The notes under the pieces are model-generated. The model saw only the letters and a program-made list of their open reading frames with translations. It had not been told where the DNA came from and made no database searches. The position numbers were made by a program, and so were the translations under genes. From contig VFFE01007869.1 of the NCBI GenBank assembly GCA_008921705.1, forward strand, positions 312,723 through 376,722: 64,000 bases of DNA. Reading direction: 5' to 3'. Each line of letters opens with the position of its first letter. Positions within the stretch are counted from its first letter, which is position 1. Below are positions 25,626 to 38,300 of this stretch, one piece after another. Source of the DNA: Burhinus oedicnemus. Its lineage: Eukaryota > Chordata > Aves > Charadriiformes > Burhinidae.

Positions 25626-27342
25626 CTTCTGTTGATTAAATAGCTTTTTTTGCAAACACAAATGGAGCACTTCATGCATATTGCATTATTTACAGCTCGG
25701 CACTCACTGACCGTTGTATCTGTCATAAGTACCCTGCACTCAGTCCTATGCTGCTCTGCACCACGAGGAATCATTGGTACCTGGAAGAAAAGGGCAGAAA
25801 ACAAGTGGAAAAACGAAATGCCAGGCATAGGACTGCTTTCTATAGCCATAAGGGAGAAGGACAGCAAAAAACTTGATGTCTTGGGGAGGTGGATTTACTG
25901 TCTAAGGGGAGGGGACACACCTGCAGGGATGCCCATGAGCATCTCGGAAAGGGTGAATGGTGCATTTGGGTTCCCATCCCCTGCAGGCTATAAGAGCTAT
26001 AGGTGCTACCTTCAAACGTATCTAGCCTCTAGGAAGGAGGAAAATGCTGATCCCTCCAGCCCCAGAGCTGTTTCTCACTAGTCTGGTGCTCCAGAGGATC
26101 CCAAGGGAACCCTGGCAGCCTGGACGAACTGCTTGTGAGGTTGGCATGTAATTAATCCTGGCAAAGTTTAGAACAACCCAATACCAAGGGATCTGCTGGC
26201 CTTCACTGCGACCGGCTCCAATTTCACCCCTGTGTGTGTCGCTTCAGCTCCCATTTATTCCTCAGGCAGGCGAGCACTCGGCCACCTAAACCTCCTCGTT
26301 GCTCACCTCCATGAACATGGTACCCAAAGAGTGGTGCTCAAATATCGACTTAGCTATTTAGCTTTGGAAACGGGACCCACCAACTGGAGGTTTAACACCT
26401 CTCCCATCCTTCTCTCCACCTTTTCCCCGGTTATTCAGGCAGTCCAGTCTCTCCCCAGAGATGACAGTGGTTAAACCAACACCCTGTACCACCCCTCTGA
26501 AGGCTAGAGAGAGGCAAGAAGAGTCAGCTCTATGTACATGTTAATTTTCTTACTGGATTATGTGTCTATGCTCTTTTGACTCTTGCACTAGAGACTAGAA
26601 TACAATGTTTAAGGAATCCTGAGGGCTGGCCCTGGATGTGTGTCACCCTTGCCTTGTCTTTGGTCAAATTAAATATTTCCCCTTTTATTTTACTCATTTG
26701 TCAAAAGAAGATAATGATGTTTAGCCATCTTACAGCAGTGCTAATGTTGGTAAAGCACTTAGAGTAACACAGATGAAAGTAACACAGAAAAGTGCTGTTG
26801 AACCCCTCCACTTCCGTTTTGCTATGAAGACACACAAAAAAACCCCCAAAACACTGAACCCATTTTCTGAGTTGATGCAACACAGAAAGTTGGTCTTAAA
26901 CCTGAAATACATCACTAGTTTAATTTAGCAAGAATTTTAGTTTAAATTAACCACAGCTCCAGTTGAATTGCTCAAGCAGAGTTAAAAATGGAAAGATTAA
27001 AAATAAAAGAGCCCAAAATTAACAGCAAAGGCCCAAGGCGAGATTGCTGAAGCTGGACCCACGTGAGCAGCGCCGGGACTGGCAGGGACCAGCCCTCGCT
27101 CTCGGCTCTGTGCCTGGCTTCTAAATCCCTTTAAGGAAGGCTGATGATGGAGACAGAGCCAGCTTTCACAGTGGCAGCCCAGCTGGGGAGCAACACTGTA
27201 AAAACAAGCACGCAAAACTCCAAATCAAATTACGTTCGCAATGAAAACATTTAAGGTGACGAGCAGCCCCGGCAGAAGGCATCCCTCTGGTCGGCAGCCA
27301 CCAGAGCCGCTGTCTGACTCCCGCCGCGCCGCATCGCACCGC

Positions 27343-27350
27343 TGACGTCA
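27343..27350. promoter_or_regulatory. Perfect palindromic CRE (TGACGTCA)
   Basis: The full 8-base CREB/ATF palindrome sits in a short CpG-rich patch (about 27.25-27.36 kb) inside the presumed first intron of SLC7A14. Full CREs are most often functional in CpG-rich promoters or enhancers, so an alternative promoter or neuronal activity-dependent element is possible. No exon is visible next to it. Confidence 0.4.
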
Positions 27351-30300
27351 TTCCTCTGCCTGCTGGAGGAGCTGTATTGAAATTCAGTATCTTGGGTCTC
27401 TTCATACAAGCCTGCCTCACCGTTACCGAGCTAGTAATTAAAAGAAAAAAGGGTAGAGGGAGCAGGGAAGTCAGGCTAGCACGTTTCTTTCTCTTTCTCT
27501 TGTCCTTCCTCTGGGATCGCAGCGGGTTTGCTGCCAGCAGCCGCCTCCTGCATCGTCTTGAGCCGCCTCTCGCATCCCCCTGAGCCTTTGGGGCTCCCTT
27601 TGCCCAGGGGGGATGCTGCAGCCCAGCTCCGCATGCTGCCCCTACGCAGAGCGGGCAGGGGGTCTGAGGGCTGGTGCTCCTGCACTGTCAACATCTGTAT
27701 TGCTATTTCTGCGGTCCACAGCAGCCACCGCCTCGGGGTTTGGTAGCAACCTGCTACAACCCTGCGTTTCTGGGGCACATCTGCTCTGGGCAAGGAGGAA
27801 GGGGCTTCCCCCATAAAAACCCCTGCAGCAAACTGGGCTCTGCTGTCTCGTGTGCCAGGGCTGGGGCCATCCCGACCCAGCTGCTGCCAGGGCATCAGCA
27901 AGCTTTTCTCTATAATAATTACTTCTGTGAGCCATGAAAACCAGAGGAAACCCAACCTTTTCCTCTTAATGAGTGCCCTGCCTGGTTTACATCAATACAC
28001 CAACAGGAGCTCTCTCTTTTCATTTATCACCATCGATATTCTGTCACTTGTTGCATTCCCAGCATTTTTTTAATAGAGGTCTTTGCTTAAGTATACCCCT
28101 ATGGACTCCTGGACGGAGGGAAGTCATTAACAGAAAAATCAAACAAGCCATCCCAAAGCACAGACGAGGTTTTGGGAAGCTCCCGTAGCTGGAGCTGCAG
28201 GGGGTGATGAGGACGGGCGATGCCGGGGATGCATCACACCAGCACAGGGCAGCGTCAGAAAGCAGCTTTGATCCAGAATAATTCGGCACCGACCCAGACA
28301 GTAAGGAAGATCTATGCCTATAAATACCTAGGCCTCTCCTTCCAACTTGATTGCTGTTTTAGTTAATTTACCCTAATGAAGAAGAGTGTTTCGGTACAAA
28401 CAGTGGTTGCTAACAAGCGCACGGTGGCAGCATCAAGCGCCAGCCGGTGAGGCGGCAGCCAGGGAAAACCGACCCAGGCTGCCTGATGATGGAGAGCTGC
28501 CCAGCTCCAAAACCTGGCTGTAGCTCCCCGAGTCGGGCTTGCCCCCTCCAAGCCACAGGTCCCTTGGGCTTCCTGGGTTTATAATGAAGAGAGTAGATAA
28601 AAACCACAAGTAAAAACTCCTTCCCTCTCACTGTGTGCTCCTAGCTAGTCAAGGTTAGTGGAGCAGAGAAGAAATGAACCATCTCTGCCCCATGTAAGTG
28701 GTTGCCATCCATGAAATATTTTTTTTATGGCTTTAAGTGGAGTGAAAGGATGTTTTCCAAGCTACAGAGCAGCAATATGCTGATCTCGCTTAAACATCTG
28801 GAATAGTTTCGAATGATTGCTTTAATTGGATATAGCAGCAATTATAGAGTTATTTCATTTCAGATGGTTCGGAGGGTTGTTTTCCCTTGGTGCCTCAGGA
28901 GGGGTTGTATGAATCCCAGGGCTACGTTGGGCTGCCCCGTGGCAATGTGCAGCCACACAGGAGGACCCGGTCCCAGCCCAGCCTCGGGCAGCTGGCACAG
29001 CTCAGCAACCTAAATCTGGGCACATCACAGACCTACCAGCCAGTTCCTCCTTTAAACCATTTAAAATATTTAAGTTTTTTATTATTTTAGCAGTTTAAAA
29101 TTATTCCTGGACAAGGCTGCCATGTGTTCCCTTGAGGTTGTTCGCAACACTGGTGAGAAAGTAATTTCTGTACCCTGATATGCTTTGAGAGAGAACTGGG
29201 CTTTCTGAATCAGGGATGCTCAACTCTCCTCAGTTTGGGGGATGCACTGATTTTTCCAGTGTGGATGTGGATCCCTCCAGTAAGACTGGAGCATACATCA
29301 CCTTTCCCAAACCCTTCATCAGCCACCCTTGGATACCGCAGACAAGATGATGAAAAATTGCTGATCTCAAACCACATCAGTCCCAGGCCCCTTAAAACAC
29401 AGGGCAGGTCTTCCCATGCCAAAGCACAAAGCTGGTGATGAGACCAAGGACCAACCTCCAGCCTTGGCACCTCCATCTGACACCATCCCACCTCTTCTGG
29501 TGGCCCAGCGGCTCCTCTGTGACAAGCACAGACTTCACAAAAGCATCCCAAAATGGTATAAAGACATCACGAAACACAAATTGGCTCTTTCCAGTGTTCA
29601 TCTCTTCCCATAGTTAATCACTCAACTTTTATCTGTCCAGCCTCGACTTCCAGCCATTGATTCTCACTATGCTTTTCCTTACAAGAGTTAAGAGCTGACT
29701 CCTCAGTATCTATTATTTTCACCTTGTGACAGGTTTTTGGCATAAGCAAACCAAGGACAATTTCACTAGGGACAGATATTTTCTTGTAGTACAAAGTACA
29801 TGAGAAAATTGCACAGAGATAAGAATGTCTAAGTTGTAACTGTTCAAAAACCAGGCAGGTACTTCTGCCCAGCTTCTTGGCTAGTTTAAGTCAATTTGGC
29901 ACAAACCTAAGCATAGCAACCTGAGTCTTTCAACCTCAACTAGGAGAATCCATAAAGTCCAAGGAAGATAATTAAAGGATGGGAAGTGGTTGGGTGAAAT
30001 ACAGGAAGACCTCTTTGCCAGCCCGTGCTTCAGAGATGCTGTGCTTTGGATAAAAGGAGGATGAATTTTTGGTGGTGATCGCTTTGTTTAGAGGAGTTAT
30101 TTCCCCTGTGGCTGAAATACAGCCCTGGTAAAGCAGAGCCACCCTGGAGATGCCAGCACATGGGCACGCTGCCCCGAGAACTGCTCTGCTTCATCCCAGC
30201 TGGCTCAGACCCACTGAGCTCTGGCTCAGTTGCCCCTTCCAATGCAAGCCTTCATTTAAACCAGAAAGTAAAACCTAACCTGAGATCCAGCCCATGCCGC

Positions 30301-31959
30301 AAACCAGCTGACTCCTTCAGCAACCCAAAAGCCAAACCCAAAGATGCATATTGGCTCAAGAGCGGTAACAATTTTTCCTTATTATTATTCTTAGCTAGAA
30401 CATCCAGCCTTTCAGCTTGTGGTTGCTCAAGGTAAAAAATTAGCACAATTTGAACTGTGATCAACCAAAACACGAAATGAATGCTGTGTTTTATTTAATA
30501 AACTCCAGCAACACAAGGCTGCCTGGTAGACACAATGTAATTTGTTTTGGATGGAAAGATGGAAAAATAATTGTTTTATCTTCAAGGCAATTAAAAAAAA
30601 AAGATTTCTGTATTAACAGGAAAGAAGCTGCCAGGCTAATATTCATATTTAATAAACTATTTTTCCTGTTCCCTTATATTAGCATGCAGAGATTGGCAAT
30701 TCTTGTTGTTTTGCTCAAAGTCAAGAACTCATCACGAGTCACTAGGAAGTCATTGCTGCTGGTATTAGGAGCTCGCCTGAGAACTACGCAGTTTGCTAAA
30801 AAACAAGCAGAAAGGGAGGGGGGGAAATAGCAGTTGCTGAATAGTTCTTGAAAATATGACCTAAGACGAAAAAGCACAGAGAAAGAGCAAAACAAGATAA
30901 TTTCATGATTTTTGAGACTGTCTTATGATTTGGAATCATAAAACAATTTTAAGACAGCCTTAAAGTTTCTGCCAAGCTCCTCTCTCATCTTGCCTTAACT
31001 ACGCAGAAGCCAGACCCCACAGCTTGTTGCAGTTACTCCAGAAAAACAAGATGTCTTAATTAAAAAAAACCTATTCCTAAAAGAGTATTTAAATAACTAC
31101 AAAAATGAAGTGATAAATTGAACAAAGAAACCACACTAAGCGTGATTCACTGGGACCTGAACAAGCAGCATCTTTTAAAACTTTCCCCTTTAGGGTTCAC
31201 CAGCGTAACGGTAGCACACAAAAAGAAAAACCAACCAGAGTAGCCAGAGAGCTGTAAGACTCAACTTCTATAGCACCAAAAAAATCACATGTCCCTGTAA
31301 TGGCCAATTCATGGTGTTCAAGCCCCATGGCCAACTACAGCCCGGCACAGGCAGACAGCAGTCTCAACACGCTGGATACAGGAGCAAAGCTACGGTCCCA
31401 GACTCTCTTTTTCTGCACCACAGGTGGAACACAGCGATATCCTGCAGAAGGTCCCATGTGGCTGGGCATGGCGATGGTGGGCTGCCACGTGGTACCAGCA
31501 GGAGCATCCCTGCTGCTGGGACACACTGCGGTGCTGCCCAGCTTGGAGCTGGGCTTGGTCCTCACCAGGACCCAAGGTGCCACGGTGGCCACCACCACCT
31601 CGCAGTTACACATGACCATCATCGCTTTTGGTAGCAATTAAGCCACGTAATGGGCACTTGGAGGGTATCAGGTTCCTACTACTTATGGGGCTATATTAAT
31701 AACTGGGACTAAAATAATGCAGACAAACATAAAGGGGGGCAGAGCATCTCCATTGTACAAAACAATTGGGATGGAGAAAGATTTCTATGGAGCAGCAGTG
31801 TTTGGTGAAAGCAAAGCTCCTCTTGGCCCCGAAGGTTCTCCCAGTGCTGGAGAAACTGGCTCAGGGGCCCCTTTCAATTCCTCCATGCAGAGCACATCCC
31901 TCTTTCTTTGCTATTTCAGTTAAAAACCATGTTGCAAGCACTTTTCCCCTCTCTTGCAG

Positions 31960-32068
31960 CCAGGCCGCCAGCGCAGGAGGGAGCTGGGGTGCAGGGATGC
32001 AGCCACAGCCCTGAGCAGGCACTGCCGAAACCATCCCTGACCCACATCTGTGAAGCCCAGCACCAGCC
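31960..32068 (+). other. SLC7A14: SLC7A14 5' UTR part of first coding exon
   Basis: A pyrimidine-rich tract ending in CTCTTGCAG gives a good 3' splice acceptor at 31,958-31,959, so the exon would begin at 31,960. A second acceptor-like site (TTTCAG) lies 40 bases upstream at 31,918-31,919 and could be an alternative. An in-frame TGA at 32,051-32,053 closes the frame six codons before the ATG. Confidence 0.65.
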
Positions 32069-32372
32069 ATGAGCGGCTTCTTCTCACGCTTGGACCCGCG
32101 GCGGGTGCCGTGGGGGGCAGCAGGCCATGCCCTGCGCACCCGTGTCTTGCGCACCAAACCCGTGGAGTCAATGCTGGAGGGCACAGGGACCGCCACCGCC
32201 CAGGGTGCCAGGCTGGCCAAGGTCCTCACCACCCTCGACCTCATCTCCCTCGGCGTCGGGAGCTGTGTGGGCACCGGCATGTACGTGGTGTCTGGCCTGG
32301 TGGCCAAGGAGATGGCAGGACCCGGGGTCATTGTTTCCTTCATCATTGCTGCTGTCGCCTCTATCTTGTCAG
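32069..32372 (+). CDS. SLC7A14: SLC7A14 coding exon 1 (residues 1-101, phase 1 end)
   Basis: Contains the initiator ATG, the conserved N-terminal MSGFF and [13 protein letters not shown] blocks, TM1 with the GS..GTG transporter motif (residues 64-70) and TM2. The donor is G|GTAAGT at 32,373. The N-terminal segment 13-30 differs most from the human protein as I remember it. Confidence 0.97.
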
Positions 32373-35300
32373 GTAAGTCATGTGGGTGGGTTTTTTGAGG
32401 AACACACCACCTCATCCATCCTCTGGCTCCATTCAAGGATGGACACCTGGCAGGACTCACGCTCAGCAGCACAAGCTACGAGGGAGACAATAACTTCCCC
32501 ATATCCTAAAATACCATTTCAGACTGGGCTTACCCAGCTCATGGGGTGCACTGTCTCTCATTGCCCAAATATCAGACCAAACCCTGCACTGGGAGCCAGC
32601 AGCCCAAGCATAACTACCCCTGATGAGTTGCTGATGGCTTCCTCAAGGATGGAGCCTGTGGTCAATACTTTTTAAAACACCAGTGAGAGTTTTGCAACGT
32701 ATGTCCCAGGCAGAGGGCACAGCCAAGTCGCAGTATGGGAGCAAGAGCTCAACGTGGCTTGTGGGACCCCCTGTTTCAACAGGAAGGATATCGGTGGCTT
32801 GGGTAGCACCAGGGCCATCTGCTTTTGCTGGGCACATTGCTAACAGTTAAACAATTCCTGAGTTAGTGTTGGAGTTGATTTCATTGGCAGGATCACTCTT
32901 TGAATTTCCAAACAAAAAACCCAACAAACAAATTTGCAGAGAGAGAGAGGAATTACGTTTTTTAGTGAAAAGCCGGAGAATTCCATCTCCTCTGTAGGAA
33001 CCCAGCTGAGCATATGGCTCGAGCTGCGGTTTCCACATGAAGCCAGTACTGCTGGCATTTGTCCTTTCCAGATCAGTGCTAACACGATGATGTGATGTTC
33101 CTGCTCTCCCTGCTCAGAGGACTTTGCATGCTGTGTCAGTCTGGTATCCAGCTTTTGTCTGCGGGTTGGATAAGGAAACTTGAGTAAATGGCAAAGGGCT
33201 TTGATAGAAGACAGGAACAGCAAACACAGCAAAATGACCTGGCTCAGCTTTTCAAGTCTCTGGATTTTTGTAGGGGGAGGTAGAAGCACATCATGCTCTT
33301 TCCCTGGAGGTTGCAGTGCTGCTCCGTGGAGATGCTACCAAAGTCCGTGTGAGTTTGAACCCCTACGCACCTGCAGCCCAGAGGCACAACCCTGGCACAG
33401 GACAAGAACGAGCATCACACTCTCCCCAAAGGGAAGAGACTTTCCAGGGAAAAAGCCCAGTGATGCTGGCTGGGAACCACCACCCCGACAGTCCTGGCTC
33501 CCCGCTCCCCAGTTGAACCCCAGTGACAAGGCAGCTCAGAGACATTTATCAGCGGTTCAGCCCAGAACAAGAGCTGAGAGTGTGCGCTGTGAGCTGATAC
33601 TTATTTGAGATCCCAACACAACAAATGAACCAAAATGCCTATTTTTTAACCGAGGCAATAGATAGCATCAGTGTCTTTATCCTTTCCCACTGCCCGCTTT
33701 CTCTCCTCTGCGAGTGTTTTGCTGGCCGTGATGCAAACCAAGAGCAAACGGAGCTTGGGTGGGTCTCATCTAACAAAAACACTCTGTCCTCCAAAAGGGG
33801 CTTTTTCACCCCAGACACGAGCCCTGCCCCGCAGTGGGGAGCTCCTCCCGCCTTCACCCATGGGAGCCTGCACCACTTCCCGCTCAGCTTTCATCTCCGC
33901 TTGCTTTTGTAGCCCTGGGAAAGTGTTTTGCGAAGAACACAGTGTTTTGATAGTTTTTTTGGCCGCTGCCTCACTTCATCGTTGACGCTGCTGTTGTTTA
34001 TAACAGCAACACGTTTTTGGCAAGCAGAACCAAGCAAGGCTTCAGGAGCCAGACGGGCTATCGGGCTCACAGGGGAAGTGATTTTAGCTCTTGCATAGCT
34101 GTCACTCCTGGTCCACCGGGCATTGAGCTCGGGCAAGCGTGCACAGGCAGATTTTAAGGAGTTTCTCATGGTTTTAAGGCCAGGTGGGCCCACTAGATCA
34201 CCTGCTTTCCCTTGATGTATCCAAGATCACTGAGTCAGATCCCACTGGCTGTAAAGCGAGCCCAGGAGGGTTTTGGCTAAAAAAGCTCTTTCCAGAAAGC
34301 CACTTGGCTCCACCGGGCGACAGCCGCAGGGAATTCTCACTGGGCAGGTCCCACTGGTGGGAAGTCCCCAAATCCCTCCATGCTGTTTAGCCCAGTTTCA
34401 GACAGTGATTTTTCCAATTTAATCTACTTGACAAATTCCATTTATGCCTTCCCCTATGTTCAAGCAACATATGCCCTGTCAGGGTCCTTACAGACATAGT
34501 ATCATTGATTAAACTGATAAATTAAATCAATCTCTTTCATTCTCTCACTGGAATGCCTTTTGTTCAGCTCTCAAACAGAAACATTTGCCCAACGTTCCTC
34601 CACAAAGCCTCCAGCACAGGGGACACCGTAGGCTCCCTCCATCACCTGTGACGGCCAGGATTCCCCACTCTCACCCCCATCTCTAACCAAAACCCCTTCT
34701 TGGCAAAAATCAGCAGTTTGCATCTTACCCAACCCCATTACCCTCTCCACAGCCTTTTCCACCAGCCGTTGCTTGCCCCTTTAGGGGTCTCCTCTCCTAA
34801 AGTAATACAACCTCTCTGATCGCATTTTGCAAACTCCTTACTGCGAGCTCAGGCAAGGCTCAGGTCCTCCCCCATGGTGGTTACAGGTGCAGCAGAGTTT
34901 TCTCTACCACACAAGCCCACAGGCTTCGGTGCCAGGCTGAGCAAGAAAAGAAGAGGCTCTCTCTGCCACAGGAACTGCTCTGCAACCCTCAACGGGGATT
35001 TCAAACGCCAAGCCACAAAGTTTTGGAGCACACTGCCATGCCCTTACCTGGGAGCAGGGTCAGCGACAGCCAGGGTGCACGATGGAGCAGGGGAGAGATG
35101 AGCATGTGCCTCAGGTGCTGCCTGGCTGCAGGACAAGGGTCGGGATGTGGGGCTCCAGCTGCAGCTGATCACGAGCTGCTTGAGCAGTGCTGGAGAAATG
35201 GGAGTCCTTTTTCTAAGGAAGCTTTCTTTGTGGAGTTGCCTTTTTTATATCTGCACACAGTGATCATGAAACACAACGGAGAGGCTCAGTGGCTTGCTGA

Positions 35301-38300
35301 AAATAGGATTTTGCTGTATACACCTGCCTCGATAAGTTGGCTGGTCTTGCTTAACAAAGGATGGTCCTTCTGGATATCTTGCATGGTAGCATGAATTCAT
35401 TGGTGTTACCTCCAGCGCTGCTGAAAGGCCCTTCTCTGAAGGCTTGTTTCACCTGAAACATCACTCCCATCATGCCAGTGCCCTATGGGGTGTCTCATGG
35501 TCCCTGCGTCTCCTCGTGCCAGGTGGCAGTGGGAGGGTCAGCATCCACAGCATGGCCACCACCACCCCGGCACACCAAAAGCAAGGCGCTAACCAAGAGA
35601 GCTGTGCCACTGAGCTGTGGTGGTTGCACCAGCCCCTTGTACCACCCGTTGTGCTGCCCAGCGGCTGTTGCAGCGCTGGGGTTTGGGGTTGAAGCCAGTG
35701 GGGACTTTGTGGTCCCTCCTCCTGCCCCACCGAGGCACCGCTCACCAGCAAAAGTCCCCACCAGGCAGGTCAGGATGCCCAGCGTGACCCCAAGCCACCG
35801 CTAACACAAAAACATCTAATCCGTATACATGTGCTGTATGGAAAGCCGCAGCTGCCTCGCCTCCTACTCCCAAACAAGATAAACCAGAGAATGGAGAGGT
35901 CAGTTAAATCTGGAAAATGGGGTTTTGTAGATGGGATCTTGGAAGGGACAACGTGATGGATCAAACCACTCAGCTGTGTTTATGTCCTTCTGAATAATGT
36001 CAATACCTGTATAATTACACCAGCATAACGACTCTCACGCCAATTACAAAGTGTAGATGATATTCAAGGAAAGAACTGGTCTTCTGTAAAAAGGCTACTC
36101 TTCCAAACAACTGCTGTGTTGGCTTGTTTTCTGTGGAAACTTGCCATCACTCTTGACTTGGGGGGGGAAAAGAAATCTGTCTCCAAATTCAAAGAGTCTT
36201 GGTGGGGAGAGTGTGCCCAGCCTCCGCCCGCATTCCCAGAGCTGGGCTGGCAGTGCAGGGACACCGGGAGAGCTGCGTCTCTCCGGGTACCGAGGAATAG
36301 CCAGGGCTGCCAAGGAGTAACAGTAACACAGTCTTATTATGCAGTTGTATTAAAATAATAATAATAACAACAACAAAAACGATGACAACAATAGTAATAA
36401 TTAAAAAAATACACTACTTATGCAGCAGAGATTAGTGAGATAAAATCTGCACCCTAATAAATTATGACATTATCTTCCTTTTTAAGCAGAGGGAAGTGCT
36501 GTGAACCCCATTTCCGATGGAGGACCTGCAGCACCGCAAAGCAAAGTGATTTGATTAATGCCGTCCGATATGGCGAGTGGCAATCAGGGATGGACAGCAG
36601 ATCTTGCATCTCATGTCCTTTGGACTGGATACTGCATGCTATGATAAAAACCAGTTTATTTTCTTAATATATGCTGATACCTAATGCAGATACCCACAAC
36701 GTGTTGCTGTATGCAACGCACAGTGAAAGATTACTCACCTATTTTGAGATCCTAGTAGAGTAATTGAAAACTCAAACATTTTATACATACTAATATCTTT
36801 TCTTTGCCGTTATCATACTGTATCAATAACAATCCTCTTTAAGCCTTATCTTGTCATTGGCTAAAAGTAGACCTGCCTCCGAGAAGGATTATATGATTTT
36901 TAAGGCCATCAAAGAGAGAAACTAGACACTTGTCCCCATCAGAGCACCTGTTTCATAAATCATTCAGGCCTGTAGTTATCTGTGAATGTCCTACCTTTGC
37001 TGAGCGCATGCATTTTTCATCAGCTTTGAATAACGACTGTCTGTAGGGCTGGATGATGGGGATGTCTTGCTGGTCCTGCTTTACAGAAATCAAGTTTTGA
37101 AGAGTCCCCTTGAAAAGCAGTACCAGCATCACGCATGCAAGTTAAACAGTGAATGGAGTATAAAAATCCTCCAATACCAATAAAAGAATCACCACCAAAT
37201 TCAGCTTAGGGATTCAATAATTCTGTGTTTGTACCATGTAAAAACTGCACTTACAGTAAGAGCAGCGACCTCATAATGTTTTCATAAATTATTCATTCCT
37301 CTCTCTGTACTGAACTGATTGCAATTTTGAAGCAATTATTATCTTCTAAATAGAGAAAAGTAGTTGATAAAGAACTCAATAATTACTACGTGTTTACACA
37401 ACGATACTAACAGCCCTAACCCGTACGAGCTGAACTGGGGTCTTCAGGGCAGGGGCTTAAGCGGTGTTAAAGATGCAGGATGCAGTCTGACTTTTATTTG
37501 GGGAATTTATGACTAAGTCCATCCATTCCTTTTAAATAGGAGCTAATAGTTGTTTTAAGACAGCAATGTGTCCAGGTCAGGTTTTTATTGAAAAGTATCC
37601 TGACATAGTAAGTACACGGGGGGTTTGGAAACTATTAAAGTCCACTGAAATCTCCTCCCAAACAGTTCCAGTTAAATATTTCCTTTTGCTTTTCTTTTGT
37701 CCTTCTACAAAGTTAGTTTTGCAATTATTCTTCAGAATGAGACTTATATGTAACATTTTTAAGTGTTAAAATAACTTACGTTCTCTATGTAAGATGGCTT
37801 CAAACTCCTCTCACATGGGTACGAATGAGAGCAGGGATGATCAGGACAGTGCTCGTGCCTGGATCTGCATAGCAACAACCCAAGATAAGCGTTTGGAGAT
37901 TGCACCATCAGGGCAGAGAGAGGTGTAGCCTTGTGTGAGCCCTCCTGCGGCATCTTGATCTAGGTTGAGGCTGGGCAACACTGGTCCAGGATCCCATGCA
38001 ACAGGTATAACCATCCCTGACCTCCTCGTGCTCCACAGTGCTTTGGAGAAACCCAAACACTGTCCTCTTGCAAAGGACAAACACCTTTCCCTGGCAAACC
38101 CCAGGGCTATGATGGTTTCTGCAGCCAAAAGCGCTGGGAGCTTGTCAGAATATTGATACCACAAATAAAACATTTGATAAAATCCCAGGAAAAATGGCAA
38201 AAATCATATTATGCTATCACTGTTGGATGGGGAAGAAGAGCTATCTATTACCATCAAAGCTACTGCATGGAAACAGGGCTCCAAAGACCATACCACCAGC

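Larger units (their letters stand above)
18861..31959. other. Non-coding stretch, probable SLC7A14 intron 1
   Basis: Between the CpG island and the first coding exon I recognise no protein-coding exon or RNA gene. The part from about 18.86 to 21.5 kb is AT-rich with almost no open frame over 60 codons. Noted items are a G-quadruplex motif at 19,114, T-tracts at 24,162 and 25,611, homeodomain-type TAATTA-containing patches near 23.1-23.9 kb, a CRE in a small CpG cluster at 27.25-27.36 kb, and a nested hairpin at 30,918. The intron assignment depends on the first exon lying at or left of the CpG island. Confidence 0.5.

Noticed and set aside
25650..26081. 143-codon plus-strand frame in the presumed first intron
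   Set aside because: No recognised motif, no upstream promoter and no splice junction that would join it to SLC7A14.
27476..27955. 159-codon minus-strand frame near the CRE cluster
   Set aside because: Low-complexity, GC-driven sequence without domain signature; several overlapping frames on the other strand are open too.
31861..32472. 203-codon minus-strand frame over the first SLC7A14 coding exon
   Set aside because: It is the antisense shadow of the conserved exon; its sequence matches no family and it crosses the exon-intron border.
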